Below are positions 44,637-53,903 of a DNA stretch of 64,000 nucleotides, piece after piece. Each line of letters starts with the position of its first letter. The stretch's first letter is position 1. This DNA is from Xanthobacter oligotrophicus. GTDB taxonomy: Bacteria > Pseudomonadota > Alphaproteobacteria > Rhizobiales > Xanthobacteraceae. The stretch spans positions 186,001-250,000 of the forward strand of contig NZ_VTTL01000001.1 of the NCBI RefSeq assembly GCF_008364685.1, in the 5' to 3' direction. Under the pieces are notes generated by a model. It saw only the letters and a list, made by a program, of their open reading frames with translations. It was not told the origin of the DNA and did not search any database. Both the position numbers and the translations under genes were made by a program.

Positions 44637-46493
44637 ATGGCGTTCGGCAAAGCAGAGCATAGAGTGCCACGGTGGCGTCCACCGATTTCCGGGATGACGG
44701 GGGAATGGACGCGCCGGTCGGAGCGGTTCTCCGTTTCCATCGGCACCGATATCGCGTCCTGCCCTGCCCCGGCCGAGACCAAGGCACATGACGGCGCACG
44801 GGGGAGGCATGGGAGGAAAGCGCGCCCGCAACAGGCTGGTCATCCGCGCCACGCCGTCGGCCTCGGCGCTTTTCTTGTTACCGTAGGCTTGCTTCTCGCG
44901 GCCCCACCGGGGGCGTCGGCTCAGGGCAAAGTTCAAGACAAGATTCTTGTGCGTTTCCCGGTGGGCAGCGGGCAGAAAGCGGTCGGTGCTGTGCCCGGTG
45001 CGGCGGATGCCGAACCCACCGGCCCCTCGGCCCTCTATGCGGACGGCAGCGGCAAGCTCTATCTCCTGGACCAAGTGAACGGGCGCATCCTCAGCATAGA
45101 GGCCGCCGTGCCCGGTCGCGTCCCGGAGGTCCGAAAGCTGCCGGACAACCTCGTCCCAAGCGACCTCATCGCCCTGAAGGACCGGCTCTACGTCTGGGAC
45201 GGACGGCCCTACGCCCTGGACCCGAAGGAGACCGGCCGCTCCGGCGACATACCGGTGCTGGAGGCGCGGGCGGTAGGGGACGCGGACGACGTGGCACGTT
45301 CCGCCTTCGCCCAGATGGGCTCGCAGACCCCGTCCAGCGACGCCGAGGTGGTCAACGCCGCCGGCCGCAGCCTGTCACTCGAGCATCTCGACGTCCCGGT
45401 CCGCCAAGTTCTCGCTGCCCGAGCCGCCGGATCCCTGACCGCAGACATCCTGCCACAGCCGGACGGCAAGAGCGCCGTGGTCGAGATCCGCCCGGAAGCC
45501 GATCCTCTGCAAGTGACGCGCTTCAGGGTCCGCGTCGTCGACAAGCTCGGCCTGGTGGAGGTGCTCGAGGTTGACCGCTCCGGCAACGTGTTTGTCTTCA
45601 CAGAGAACGTGCCCGCCAAGGCCGGCGGACGGGCGGCCCTATTCGTGGCGCGCTATTCCCCGAGGGGGAGGCTCGAGGTAATCTATGACCCCCCGGTGGC
45701 GCCGGACCAAACCAGCACTCGCCGCTTCGTCACCATAACGCCCGACGGCAAGGTCCTGTTCCTCAAATCCGACGCAACTGGCGTGGCCATCCTCGATCTC
45801 ACCGCCCGCAAGCCCAAGGGGCAGGTGCTCGAGCCGCCTCCTGTCCGCACGGCCGCCATCGATCCAACGGGTCTGCCCGAACCCGGCTTCATCACCGCCA
45901 TACGGCCCAATTCCCGGCTTGGTGTCATCCAGATCGGCTTGGCCTTTGAGGGCCTGAAGTGGCAAGTGACATCGGCGAATTACGGGCCGGAACACGACAA
46001 GTCATGCCTCGGCTTCGACGGCCGGGTACGGCGCCCGGCTTATCTCCAAGGCAAGGTGGGCCAAGAGGTTCGCGGGGTCCCCTATTGCTGGGGCTGCTTC
46101 GGCAGCCTCACCCAGTTCAAGCGCAGGGTCGATTCCGGAACGCTCGCAGGTAATTGGTGCACGCGGGAGGATCCGCGCCGCGACACGATCGGGGTCGACT
46201 GCTCGGCATTCGTCAGCGCCGCCTGGGGCCTGTCGCGCCACTACACCACAGCCGACATTCCCGGTATCACCCGCCGTCTCGACAATCCGTGGGACCTGAG
46301 GCCAGGCGACGCGCTGAACAAGCCGGGGTCCCACGTCATGCTGTTCGTGCAGTTCACGCCGGACCGCAAGGTGGAGGTGCTAGAGGCCGCGACGGGAGGC
46401 TGCAACGGGCGGGTGTGCCGCAATATCTATCCTCTTTCGGTTCTGCTGGCCCGAGGCTACCAGCCTGTGCGGTATCCGGCCTTGACCGATTGA
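44637..46493 (+). CDS. Propeller-like protein with NlpC/P60-like C-terminus
   Basis: This 618-residue protein appears exported: a basic N-terminal stretch precedes a hydrophobic segment (VGLGAFLVTVGLLLAAPPGA). Residues ~120-460 show repeated beta motifs (GKLYLLDQVNGRILSIE, GKVLFLKSDATGVAILDL, RLGVIQIGLAF) suggesting a beta-propeller. The C-terminal ~150 residues resemble a cell-wall cysteine peptidase or amidase, with candidate catalytic Cys522 in GVDCSAFVSAAWGL and His566 in GSHVMLF. Such enzymes cut peptide bonds in peptidoglycan. The start is uncertain because the first ~70 residues have an odd composition. The combination with a propeller is unusual. Confidence 0.7.
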   Translation: MAFGKAEHRVPRWRPPISGMTGEWTRRSERFSVSIGTDIASCPAPAETKAHDGARGRHGRKARPQQAGHPRHAVGLGAFLVTVGLLLAAPPGASAQGKVQDKILVRFPVGSGQKAVGAVPGAADAEPTGPSALYADGSGKLYLLDQVNGRILSIEAAVPGRVPEVRKLPDNLVPSDLIALKDRLYVWDGRPYALDPKETGRSGDIPVLEARAVGDADDVARSAFAQMGSQTPSSDAEVVNAAGRSLSLEHLDVPVRQVLAARAAGSLTADILPQPDGKSAVVEIRPEADPLQVTRFRVRVVDKLGLVEVLEVDRSGNVFVFTENVPAKAGGRAALFVARYSPRGRLEVIYDPPVAPDQTSTRRFVTITPDGKVLFLKSDATGVAILDLTARKPKGQVLEPPPVRTAAIDPTGLPEPGFITAIRPNSRLGVIQIGLAFEGLKWQVTSANYGPEHDKSCLGFDGRVRRPAYLQGKVGQEVRGVPYCWGCFGSLTQFKRRVDSGTLAGNWCTREDPRRDTIGVDCSAFVSAAWGLSRHYTTADIPGITRRLDNPWDLRPGDALNKPGSHVMLFVQFTPDRKVEVLEAATGGCNGRVCRNIYPLSVLLARGYQPVRYPALTD

Positions 46494-46647
46494 GCATCAC
46501 ACGCCGCCGTACCGCCGGACGGGATGCCGGAGGGACCCGGGCGGGCCGCCGGGCGGATCCAGCCGGGGCTTGGGACGTGGCTGGGAAAGCTGCAGTCGGG
46601 CCGGCGCGAAGCGCTGCCCCCGGCTTATCGGGGTGGATCATCGGCGC

Positions 46648-49182
46648 ATGCGCGACCTGAGGACATGGATGATGCTTGTGCTGGGGGTGGTCACGCTCCT
46701 CGCCGGCTCGCTATCGTCAGCGCATGCCGAGCGCCGCGTGGCCCTGGTGATCGGCAATTCCTCCTACCGGTCCATGACGGCGCTCAAGAACCCCCGCAAC
46801 GATGCAACCGACGTGGCCACCTCGCTGCGCGATCTCGGCTTCGAGGTGATGCTGCGCACCGACATGGAGCGCGGCGCCGTGCGGGCGACACTGAAGGACT
46901 TCTCTCGCATGGTCTCGGGGGCCGACACCGCGCTATTCTATTTCGCCGGGCACGCCCTTGAGTTTCGCGGCCAGTATTTCCTCGCGCCCATCGACGTAGC
47001 ACTCGAGGACGGGGACGCCCTCAAGTACGACATGCTGTCCGCCGAGGATGTGCGCGAGTTACTCGACAAGGCGACGGGGATGCGCCTGATGATCTTCGAC
47101 GCCTGCCGCAACGACCCGCTGGACCCGGCCGGTGCCTTCTCGCCCGAGGCGGCGCGCACGGTCCGGCAGGACACGCTGCTGCGCGCGCTCGACGGGGCGA
47201 AGGGCGGTCAGGGCATGGTGGTCGCCTATGCCACCGCTCCCCTCGACGTGGCCGAGGACGGCAAGGCGCGCAACAGCCCGTTCACGCGGGCGCTGCTGAA
47301 ATGGCTCATGGAGCCCGACCTCGACGTTCGACCGCTTTTTCAGCACGTCTCCCGCGATGTGCATGAACAAACACGGGGGCGCCAGGTGCCGGAGATCAGC
47401 CTTGCCCTGAGCGGCCCCTACATCCTGAACCAGACCGAATCCCACAACACCGTCTGGCTCAGGATCCGGCAGTCGTCGGATCCCATCGACTTCCGCGACT
47501 TTCTCGCCCGCTTTCCCTATTCGGAGCACGCGCCCAATGCGACGCGGCGGCTCGCCGTGCTGGAACGCGCGCAGCGCCTCGCTGAACAACGCCGCGCCGA
47601 GGAGGAGCGCCTGCGGCGGGAGGAGGCCGAGCGCCGCGCCTCCGCCGAGCGGGCCGAGCAGGTACGGCAGGCGGAGGAACGCAGGCGCACCGTCTGCGGC
47701 GAGGAGCGCGACCGGATCAACGCGTTGCGCACCTTGGGGCCACGCGATGCGCTGGAACGTCTCAAGGCCGCATCCACCTGCCTGGAAGAGAGTGGCCCTC
47801 TGGTGGATGCGGCCCTCAACGAGCTGTCGGAGCGGGAAGCCCGCGAGCAGCACGCACAGGCCGAGGCTGCTGCGTGCCGACAGGAAGGGGCGCGCGTGCC
47901 ACAGTTGGCTGCCGCCGGGCGCAAGGACGAGCTTGCCGCCCTTGACGCTGGCACCCGCTGCATGGAGACGCACCGGCTGGCGCGCGAGGCGATCGCTGAC
48001 ATCGAACGACGTGACGAAGAAGAACGCTCGCGCCAGCGCACGACCGCCGCCCGCCGCGCGGAAGCGGAACGCCAAGCGCAGGAGCTGCTGCGCCGCCAGG
48101 AGATGTGCGCCGAGGAGGCCCGCAGCATCCGCGACACCGCCAGCGGTGATGGCGCCCGTGCTCGCCTCGATGCGCTCTCCGGCCGACTGGGGTGCAACGA
48201 GAATTCCGGCCTGCTGGAGACGAACCTCAGGGCCGCCACCACACGGGAAGCCAATATGAAGGAAGCGGCAGAAAGGGAAGCCGTAGCGAAGGAAACCAGC
48301 GCTCGGGAGACGGCCGAGAAGGACGCCGCCGCCACGGCCGCCGCGGCGAAGGCCACAGCAGCCAAGGAAGCTGCGGCCAGGGAAGCTGCGGTGCAGGCTA
48401 CCGCGCGAGCCACCTGCACCGCAGAGGTGGCGGCGTTCACCGCGCTCGACCCGGTGGATCCGGCGCCGCTCGCGGCGTTCGCTCGCACCGCGCGGTGTCC
48501 GGACGTGGCGACCGCGGCCCTCGCCCAGATGCAGCACATCGTGGCGGAGCGCGACCGTCTGGAGCAGTCCTGCGCTCACGATCGGATTGAGTTCGAGCAC
48601 CTCCGGCAGATGGGCTCCGAGGGGCGCTTGCGGCTGGAGCAACTCGGCGCCGCCACCGCCTGCGAGGGCCTCAAGCCCCTGGTGCTAGCGGCGCTGGGGA
48701 CAAGCAGTCTCCCGAATGAGCCGTCGCCGCCCGCCGTCAATGCGCCGGAGCAACTCCGCCGGGCCTCGAAAGCCCTCCGGCACATGGGCTGTTTTGACGG
48801 CAACGCCGACGACGGGTCGCTCGACAGCGTCCGGCAGGCGGTGCGTAAATACTACACGGTGCGTGCCATGGACCCTCCGCCACGTGATGTGGATGACGCG
48901 GTGGTGAAGCAGCTCGAAGGCGAAGGACGGCGGCGGGTATGCCCGCTCGAATGTCCAGAGGGCGAACGGGTGAAGGGCGACCGCTGCGTGCCCTCAACCG
49001 CCTCCCAGCCGCACCAGCGTGAACGTGACGCCGTGAAGCCGGCACCGCAAAAACCCGCGCCCCGGCCGGCCCAGAAGCCAGCGGCCTCGCCCAAGCCGGC
49101 GGCGGCACCGCCACGGCCATCGCCTCCAGTGGCGGCGGCTCCCGCGCCCAAGCGCCAACCCAGCATCATCCTGGGGAACTGA
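46648..49182 (+). CDS. Secreted caspase-like (C14) protein with long helical tail
   Basis: This 844-residue exported protein has a signal peptide (MLVLGVVTLLAGSLSSAHA) and an N-terminal caspase-like peptidase domain: RRVALVIGNSSYRSMTALKN, catalytic His102 in FYFAGHALEFRG and Cys153 in IFDACRNDPLD. Both catalytic residues are present. Residues ~290-650 are Ala/Glu/Arg-rich and strongly predicted as coiled coil (repeated AERRASAERAEQVRQAEERR type). The C-terminus is proline/lysine-rich and ends PSIILGN. I start at the ATG at 46648, with the signal peptide following directly. It precedes the phosphatase and kinase genes, so it may share their regulation. Confidence 0.88.
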   Translation: MRDLRTWMMLVLGVVTLLAGSLSSAHAERRVALVIGNSSYRSMTALKNPRNDATDVATSLRDLGFEVMLRTDMERGAVRATLKDFSRMVSGADTALFYFAGHALEFRGQYFLAPIDVALEDGDALKYDMLSAEDVRELLDKATGMRLMIFDACRNDPLDPAGAFSPEAARTVRQDTLLRALDGAKGGQGMVVAYATAPLDVAEDGKARNSPFTRALLKWLMEPDLDVRPLFQHVSRDVHEQTRGRQVPEISLALSGPYILNQTESHNTVWLRIRQSSDPIDFRDFLARFPYSEHAPNATRRLAVLERAQRLAEQRRAEEERLRREEAERRASAERAEQVRQAEERRRTVCGEERDRINALRTLGPRDALERLKAASTCLEESGPLVDAALNELSEREAREQHAQAEAAACRQEGARVPQLAAAGRKDELAALDAGTRCMETHRLAREAIADIERRDEEERSRQRTTAARRAEAERQAQELLRRQEMCAEEARSIRDTASGDGARARLDALSGRLGCNENSGLLETNLRAATTREANMKEAAEREAVAKETSARETAEKDAAATAAAAKATAAKEAAAREAAVQATARATCTAEVAAFTALDPVDPAPLAAFARTARCPDVATAALAQMQHIVAERDRLEQSCAHDRIEFEHLRQMGSEGRLRLEQLGAATACEGLKPLVLAALGTSSLPNEPSPPAVNAPEQLRRASKALRHMGCFDGNADDGSLDSVRQAVRKYYTVRAMDPPPRDVDDAVVKQLEGEGRRRVCPLECPEGERVKGDRCVPSTASQPHQRERDAVKPAPQKPAPRPAQKPAASPKPAAAPPRPSPPVAAAPAPKRQPSIILGN

Positions 49183-49318
49183 GCATGTGGGTCTACGATC
49201 CGCCGCCGCTCCACCGGCATGACGGCCCGAACTCGGACCGCCCCGCCAGCCCAGGCGACAGAACCGAACCGCGGACGCGGCCGGGGAGAACGACAAACGG
49301 CTTTCAGGCAGGTGCCTC

Positions 49319-50107
49319 ATGGATAAGATGGACATGGTGTTTGAGACGTCGGTGGCGACGCACCAGGGGTGCATCCGCACCGCCAACGAGGACAGCTATC
49401 TCATGCGCCCGGGCACCGGGCTGTGGGCGGTATCCGATGGCATGGGCGGGCACCAGGCGGGGCAGATCGCCAGTTCCCTGGTGGTGGAGGAGCTTAGCCA
49501 TGTGAAGGAGTGCGGCACCGCCAGCGGCTTCCTAGCAGAATGCACGCGCGGGCTGGTGTCCGCCAACGCGCGGCTGCGCTACCAGGCTCAAGCAATGAAA
49601 GTGGATACGATCGGCGCCACGGTGGTGCTGCTGCTGGTCCGTGGGAATGCCTATGCCTGCATCTGGTCAGGTGACAGTCGCATCTATCGCGTGCGCGACA
49701 GCGAGATCACGCAACTCACCCGCGATCATTCGGAGGCGGAGGAGTTGGTAGCGCGAGGCGTGATTTCACGTGAGGAAGCGACGAACTGGCCGCGACGGAA
49801 CGTCGTGACCCGCGCCATCGGCGTCACCGAGGAGCCGGAGCTCGAAATCGTGGACGGTCTCGCGAAGCTCGGCGACACATTTGTACTGTGCAGCGATGGC
49901 CTCACCATACACGTGGACGATGACGAGATCTGCGACCTGGTCTCGAAGAGCGAGGCCAGCGACGCTTCCGCGGCCCTGATGAAGCTGGCCCTGGAGCGCG
50001 GCGGCCGCGATAACGTGACGGTGGTGGTGGTGCGCTGCGTGGCGCGCGAGCCCACGATCACCGATCCCGAGCGCAGCCTCGCGAGCAACTGGGCCGCCAG
50101 CGCATGA
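49319..50107 (+). CDS. pppA: PP2C-type protein phosphatase, PppA-like
   Basis: This 262-residue metal-dependent Ser/Thr phosphatase shows the family motifs TANEDSYLMRPGTGLWAVSD then GMGGHQAGQIASSLVV, with Asp metal ligands, then CIWSGDSRIYRVRDSEITQL, TRDHSEAEELV and CSDGLTIHVDDDEI, RDNVTVVVVR. The length is normal. Its stop overlaps the kinase start by four bases. In T6SS clusters PppA removes the phosphate placed by PpkA on Fha and keeps the system off. That role is inferred from the neighbouring kinase and the T6SS. Confidence 0.92.
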   Translation: MDKMDMVFETSVATHQGCIRTANEDSYLMRPGTGLWAVSDGMGGHQAGQIASSLVVEELSHVKECGTASGFLAECTRGLVSANARLRYQAQAMKVDTIGATVVLLLVRGNAYACIWSGDSRIYRVRDSEITQLTRDHSEAEELVARGVISREEATNWPRRNVVTRAIGVTEEPELEIVDGLAKLGDTFVLCSDGLTIHVDDDEICDLVSKSEASDASAALMKLALERGGRDNVTVVVVRCVAREPTITDPERSLASNWAASA

Positions 50108-51906
50108 ACTCGCAACGCCCTAGCGATCCGGGCGGCACTTGGCTGCCACCAGGCACCCGCCTCAACGACCTATTCGAGATCGACGAGGGCATCGCCGCCG
50201 GCGGTATGGGCGAGATCTATCGCGGGCACGCCATCGAAACCGGTGATCCGGTCGCCATCAAGACCATCCGCTCGGACGTGGCCGAGACGGAAACCGCCTT
50301 GGCCATGTTCCGAAAGGAGGCCCGGGCGCTCCACAATCTCAACCACGAGGCCATTGTCCGCTACTATGTCTTTTCCGTCGACCCCACGCTGAAGCGTCCC
50401 TACCTCGCCATGGAGTATGTCTCCGGCCCGTCGCTATCGGCGATGGTTCGAAACGGTGCACTCGGCCAGCAGGCGGTGCGTGTGCTGGGCGCTCGTGTGG
50501 CCTCGGGGCTGCAGGCCGCCCACGAACGCGGCATCATCCATCGCGACATCTCACCCGACAACGTGATCATCCCCGATGGGGATGTAGCCCAGGCCAAGAT
50601 CATCGACTTCGGCATCGCACGACAGACCCGTGCCGCAGAGGCCACCATCGTCGGCGACGGCTTCGCGGGCAAATACAATTATGTCTCCCCCGAGCAGTTG
50701 GGCCTCAACGGGGGCGACGTCTCCGCCGCTTCCGATATCTACAGCCTCGGCCTCGTGCTGGCGGAAGCGGTGACTGGACGCCCCATCGACATGCGCGGCA
50801 CGCCAGTCGAGATCATCGAGAAGCGGCGTCGCGTGCCCGATCTGTCCCACGTGGACGGGCATCTGCGCCCGCTGCTCGAATGGATGCTGCAGCCGGAGCC
50901 GCGCGAGCGGCCCGGCTCCATGACGGAGGTGGCCGCCTGGCTGCGCCGCGGTAGCGCCGCCACCCCCAGTTCGCGCGGAACCATGCCGCCCGAGGACATG
51001 ACCGTGGTGTCGGTCCGCCCTGGAGCGCGCCCTCCGTCCGCCGCACAAAGCGCTATGCCGCGGCGCTGGACGATCATCGGCGCCACGGGGGGCGCGGCGG
51101 CTCTGCTTGCTCTGCTCGGTGGCGGAGCCTACTGGCTGATGTCCGGGCCGGCAGGCGCGCCAGCACCTACCGTGCGCCAAGATGCGCCCCGCCAGGACGC
51201 ACCCTACCAGGACGCCGCTCGCCATCCCCCTGCCCCCGCACCCGGCCGTGGCGGTGCGCCGGCGGTGATCCAGATTCTTCCTGATGCGCCGGCTCCGCCC
51301 AGTCCCGCCGACATGGTCGGCTTCCTCGATCGCTACGCCCTGGCGGAATGCACATTCCTCGAACCGGTAGTGACAGCCGAAAGTCGTGCAGTGGGCGACG
51401 GCTTCGGCCGGACGCAGGGCGACTTTCGCTCGGTCGCCGCGGATTTCAAACGCGTGCACGGCCTCGGCCTCGACGTACGGCTGCAGGAGGTGACGCCGCC
51501 CCAGTGCCCGGTGGTCGATCTTGTGGCGCGGGCCCGTGGCGAAAAGGCCTTCGCGCCGCAGCTCGAGCTGGTATCCTACACCGTGCGCCAGGGCGGTGTC
51601 ATTGATGGCGAGGCGTCCGCGCCGCGAGGCCGGCTCCTGAGCGTGGTGCTAGTGTTTGCAGACGGCACCGTGCAGGTGGTGGCGGCATCGATACGGGCCG
51701 AGGGCGCAGGCCTCCCGTTCCACCTCGCGCTCGATCCACGCGCCGCGCCGCCGGGGAGTTCTGTCCTGGTGGTCGCCCTCTCCTCCGCCCAGGCCATCCC
51801 CGGACTGCGAACTGACGCCTCGCTGCCGGCAGAGACTTTCGTGGCGCAAGCGAGGAGAGCGGAAGACCGCCTCGGCGCGGCGGCCCGCCATGTGGTGGTC
51901 AGGTGA
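50104..51906 (+). CDS. ppkA: Transmembrane Ser/Thr protein kinase, PpkA-like
   Basis: This 600-residue kinase has a cytoplasmic Hanks-type domain (residues ~20-280): glycine loop GIAAGGMGEIYRGHA, VAIKTI lysine, catalytic IIHRDISPDNVIIP with Asp148, and KIIDFGIARQ. A membrane segment near residues 320-345 (WTIIGATGGAAALLALLGGG) is followed by a periplasmic part (~residues 400-590) that could sense envelope signals. Unlike Pseudomonas PpkA there is no von Willebrand domain. Together with PppA and TagH it should form the threonine-phosphorylation switch for T6SS assembly. Confidence 0.9.
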   Translation: MNSQRPSDPGGTWLPPGTRLNDLFEIDEGIAAGGMGEIYRGHAIETGDPVAIKTIRSDVAETETALAMFRKEARALHNLNHEAIVRYYVFSVDPTLKRPYLAMEYVSGPSLSAMVRNGALGQQAVRVLGARVASGLQAAHERGIIHRDISPDNVIIPDGDVAQAKIIDFGIARQTRAAEATIVGDGFAGKYNYVSPEQLGLNGGDVSAASDIYSLGLVLAEAVTGRPIDMRGTPVEIIEKRRRVPDLSHVDGHLRPLLEWMLQPEPRERPGSMTEVAAWLRRGSAATPSSRGTMPPEDMTVVSVRPGARPPSAAQSAMPRRWTIIGATGGAAALLALLGGGAYWLMSGPAGAPAPTVRQDAPRQDAPYQDAARHPPAPAPGRGGAPAVIQILPDAPAPPSPADMVGFLDRYALAECTFLEPVVTAESRAVGDGFGRTQGDFRSVAADFKRVHGLGLDVRLQEVTPPQCPVVDLVARARGEKAFAPQLELVSYTVRQGGVIDGEASAPRGRLLSVVLVFADGTVQVVAASIRAEGAGLPFHLALDPRAAPPGSSVLVVALSSAQAIPGLRTDASLPAETFVAQARRAEDRLGAAARHVVVR

Positions 51907-52074
51907 AATAATTTTGAGGCCATCAATTCAATTGCACCTCGTTGACACTCAGGGTGGCAGCCAAGACAACTTGTCTTGAGGCTGAATGGTCGGACTAGGC
52001 TTGGCGACGGGGCAGATCTTTCATGCGGGCGCCACCCAAACAGCTCCTTCTGTCGGCGCGGTGAGGCGGCGCCC

Positions 52075-53625
52075 ATGAGCGCGAACGACACCATCTCCTT
52101 CCAGAGCTTCACGCAGACCGTCGTCCTCACCCGCGGCCTGCTCCCGAGGGATGGGACCCTCCGGCCGGCGAGCGGAGAAGAGATCCGCGCCGCGCTCCGT
52201 ACCCATCTGTCCTGCGACGCCGGCGCGGTGATGGAACTGGCCACCTTCTGGGTGGACAGCGGCGGGCGGCCAGTGAGCGTACTGCTTCAGGCGGAACTCA
52301 TCGCCGAGGTGGCAACGGCGGTGGATGCCGGTCGCCTGCGTGGCCTGGTGTTCCGCGAGCCGACCTATGTGAGCGCGGCCGATCACCTGACCCTGATGGC
52401 AAAGGCGGCACTGGCGGTGCGCAGCTTCGACCCACGGCGCGACGGCCGCTCCCCGCCCCAGGACCGGCCGCTTCCGGCGGAAATGGAGGTCTACGATCGG
52501 TTCACCGCCGTCTTTCACCGCGCCTTGCCTCTGGTGGGCTCGGAAGCGCGCACCCAATTGGTGGCGCTGCTGGAGGACCCGGCCGACTTCGCCATCGCGG
52601 TGGGCACGCTCGTCGCGCTCGCCGAGCTGCACGCGGTGGCGGCTGGTGAGGTGATCGACGCGGTGGTGCTCACGGCCATCATCGCCTGCGCGATGATCAG
52701 GGGCATCAGCGTGTATTATGCGGTGCAGTCCGCGGTGGAGGCGGTGGTCCATTTCGTCGCCTTCATCGTCGGGACGGTGACGGCGAAGACCGAGCGCGAC
52801 CTCGACCGCGCGGCCGAGCGCCTCGCGGCAGGATTTGCGTCGGTGGCGGTGGGCCTGTTCATGGCGGCCGTGGCGCGGGTCGCGGGCAAGTTCGTGGATT
52901 CGGCGAAGAAGGCGGGAAGCGGGAGGAAGGCGGTGCCGACCGCGACCAAGGAGGAGATGGCGGGGAAGAGCGGAAGTTCCGGAAATGCGCGACGCGCCGA
53001 AGCTCCTTCATCGCAAACGAAAAACGCATCTCCGAAGCCGACGACAGCGGACCTTATCGCGGGTCAGCCCCATAAGACGCTAGATGAGCTTTATCGCGTG
53101 GCCGAGCACCATCAGAGGACGCTCGCCGAGCAGGGTGCAAAAATCGCTGCTCAGCTCGGTGTCAAGTTCAAAAATCCCGGCATAAAGCTGAAGGCGACGT
53201 CTGAAGAAAAGATGATTCGAAAGAAATATAAAAACACATCAAAAATAACGGACGTTGTACGCGGAGGAATCGTGGTCGACACGCCAGATCAGGCCGATAA
53301 AGTTGTCGCAGAACTGTCAAAAAAATTTACGATCGTTGACGAGGGCTGGAAGGCGACGGAAAACGGATACATAGATCGAAAAATTCTAGTAAAATTCAAT
53401 GATGGAACCCTTGGAGAGATTCAAATATGGGAAGCTAACATGTATAATGCTAAACAGGCTGGAACTCCGTTCTACAACAAGGCTCGTTCCCTGTCCCGCG
53501 GCGATCCGCAGCGGGCCGAATTGGAGCAGAAGCAGCGTGTCCTCTACTCCGACGCCCGAAAAAGAGCACCAAGGGCGTGGGCTGGCGTTGGGGCCTCGGA
53601 GGGCAGCGGCGGCAATGGTCCATAG
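52075..53625 (+). CDS. Modular toxin with C-terminal RelA/SpoT-type synthetase domain
   Basis: This 516-residue protein appears to be a T6SS or polymorphic toxin. Residues 1-170 are GC-rich and unrecognised. Residues ~175-275 contain long hydrophobic helices (AVVLTAIIACAMIRGISVYY, FASVAVGLFMAAVARVAG). Residues ~330-460 are encoded by AT-rich DNA and match the RelA/SpoT fold: EEKMIRKKYKN, Asp393 in KITDVVRGGIVVDTP, GYI with Tyr432, and Glu448 in LGEIQIWEANMYNAKQ. These are the Mg-binding Asp/Glu and base-stacking Tyr positions. No hydrolase domain is present. Such domains make (p)ppGpp, (p)ppApp or modify tRNA. The first has the precedent of Tas1, a T6SS toxin. Delivery and product are inferred. 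Confidence 0.72.
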   Translation: MSANDTISFQSFTQTVVLTRGLLPRDGTLRPASGEEIRAALRTHLSCDAGAVMELATFWVDSGGRPVSVLLQAELIAEVATAVDAGRLRGLVFREPTYVSAADHLTLMAKAALAVRSFDPRRDGRSPPQDRPLPAEMEVYDRFTAVFHRALPLVGSEARTQLVALLEDPADFAIAVGTLVALAELHAVAAGEVIDAVVLTAIIACAMIRGISVYYAVQSAVEAVVHFVAFIVGTVTAKTERDLDRAAERLAAGFASVAVGLFMAAVARVAGKFVDSAKKAGSGRKAVPTATKEEMAGKSGSSGNARRAEAPSSQTKNASPKPTTADLIAGQPHKTLDELYRVAEHHQRTLAEQGAKIAAQLGVKFKNPGIKLKATSEEKMIRKKYKNTSKITDVVRGGIVVDTPDQADKVVAELSKKFTIVDEGWKATENGYIDRKILVKFNDGTLGEIQIWEANMYNAKQAGTPFYNKARSLSRGDPQRAELEQKQRVLYSDARKRAPRAWAGVGASEGSGGNGP

Positions 53626-53795
53626 AGTTGCGCGAAGTGGCTGCGCAGGGCGGCTTCCGACGACAGAAGGTAGGCATATGCCGCCTCGATCGGATCGACG
53701 TCCGACCACGGTTCGCCGGGATTGAAGACGGCCCACGCAGTCATTCCGTCGTCACTCAGCAGCATGGGTGTGTGATCCCAATCAAGAAATCGCAT
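53544..53795 (-). CDS. Small convergent gene, candidate immunity protein
   Basis: This 83-residue acidic protein begins MRFLDWDHTPMLLSDDGMTA then WAVFNPGEPWSD, with a strong GGAG site 8 bases before the ATG at 53795, and runs towards the toxin gene, overlapping its last 82 bases on the opposite strand. Its acidic, aromatic-rich make-up resembles small immunity proteins. I recognise no family. It diverges from the next gene across about 110 AT-rich bases. Opposite orientation to the toxin is unusual for an immunity gene. Confidence 0.6.
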   Translation of the reverse strand: MRFLDWDHTPMLLSDDGMTAWAVFNPGEPWSDVDPIEAAYAYLLSSEAALRSHFAQLYGPLPPLPSEAPTPAHALGALFRASE

Positions 53796-53903
53796 GTAAA
53801 TGCTCCTTAATATTATTTTACAGGAGCCGTTGCATACGTTCAAGCGTTTGGCGTCCTTTGTTTGATCTGGTCACATGATTTCTTTCGAGCTCTGGAGGCA
53901 GCC

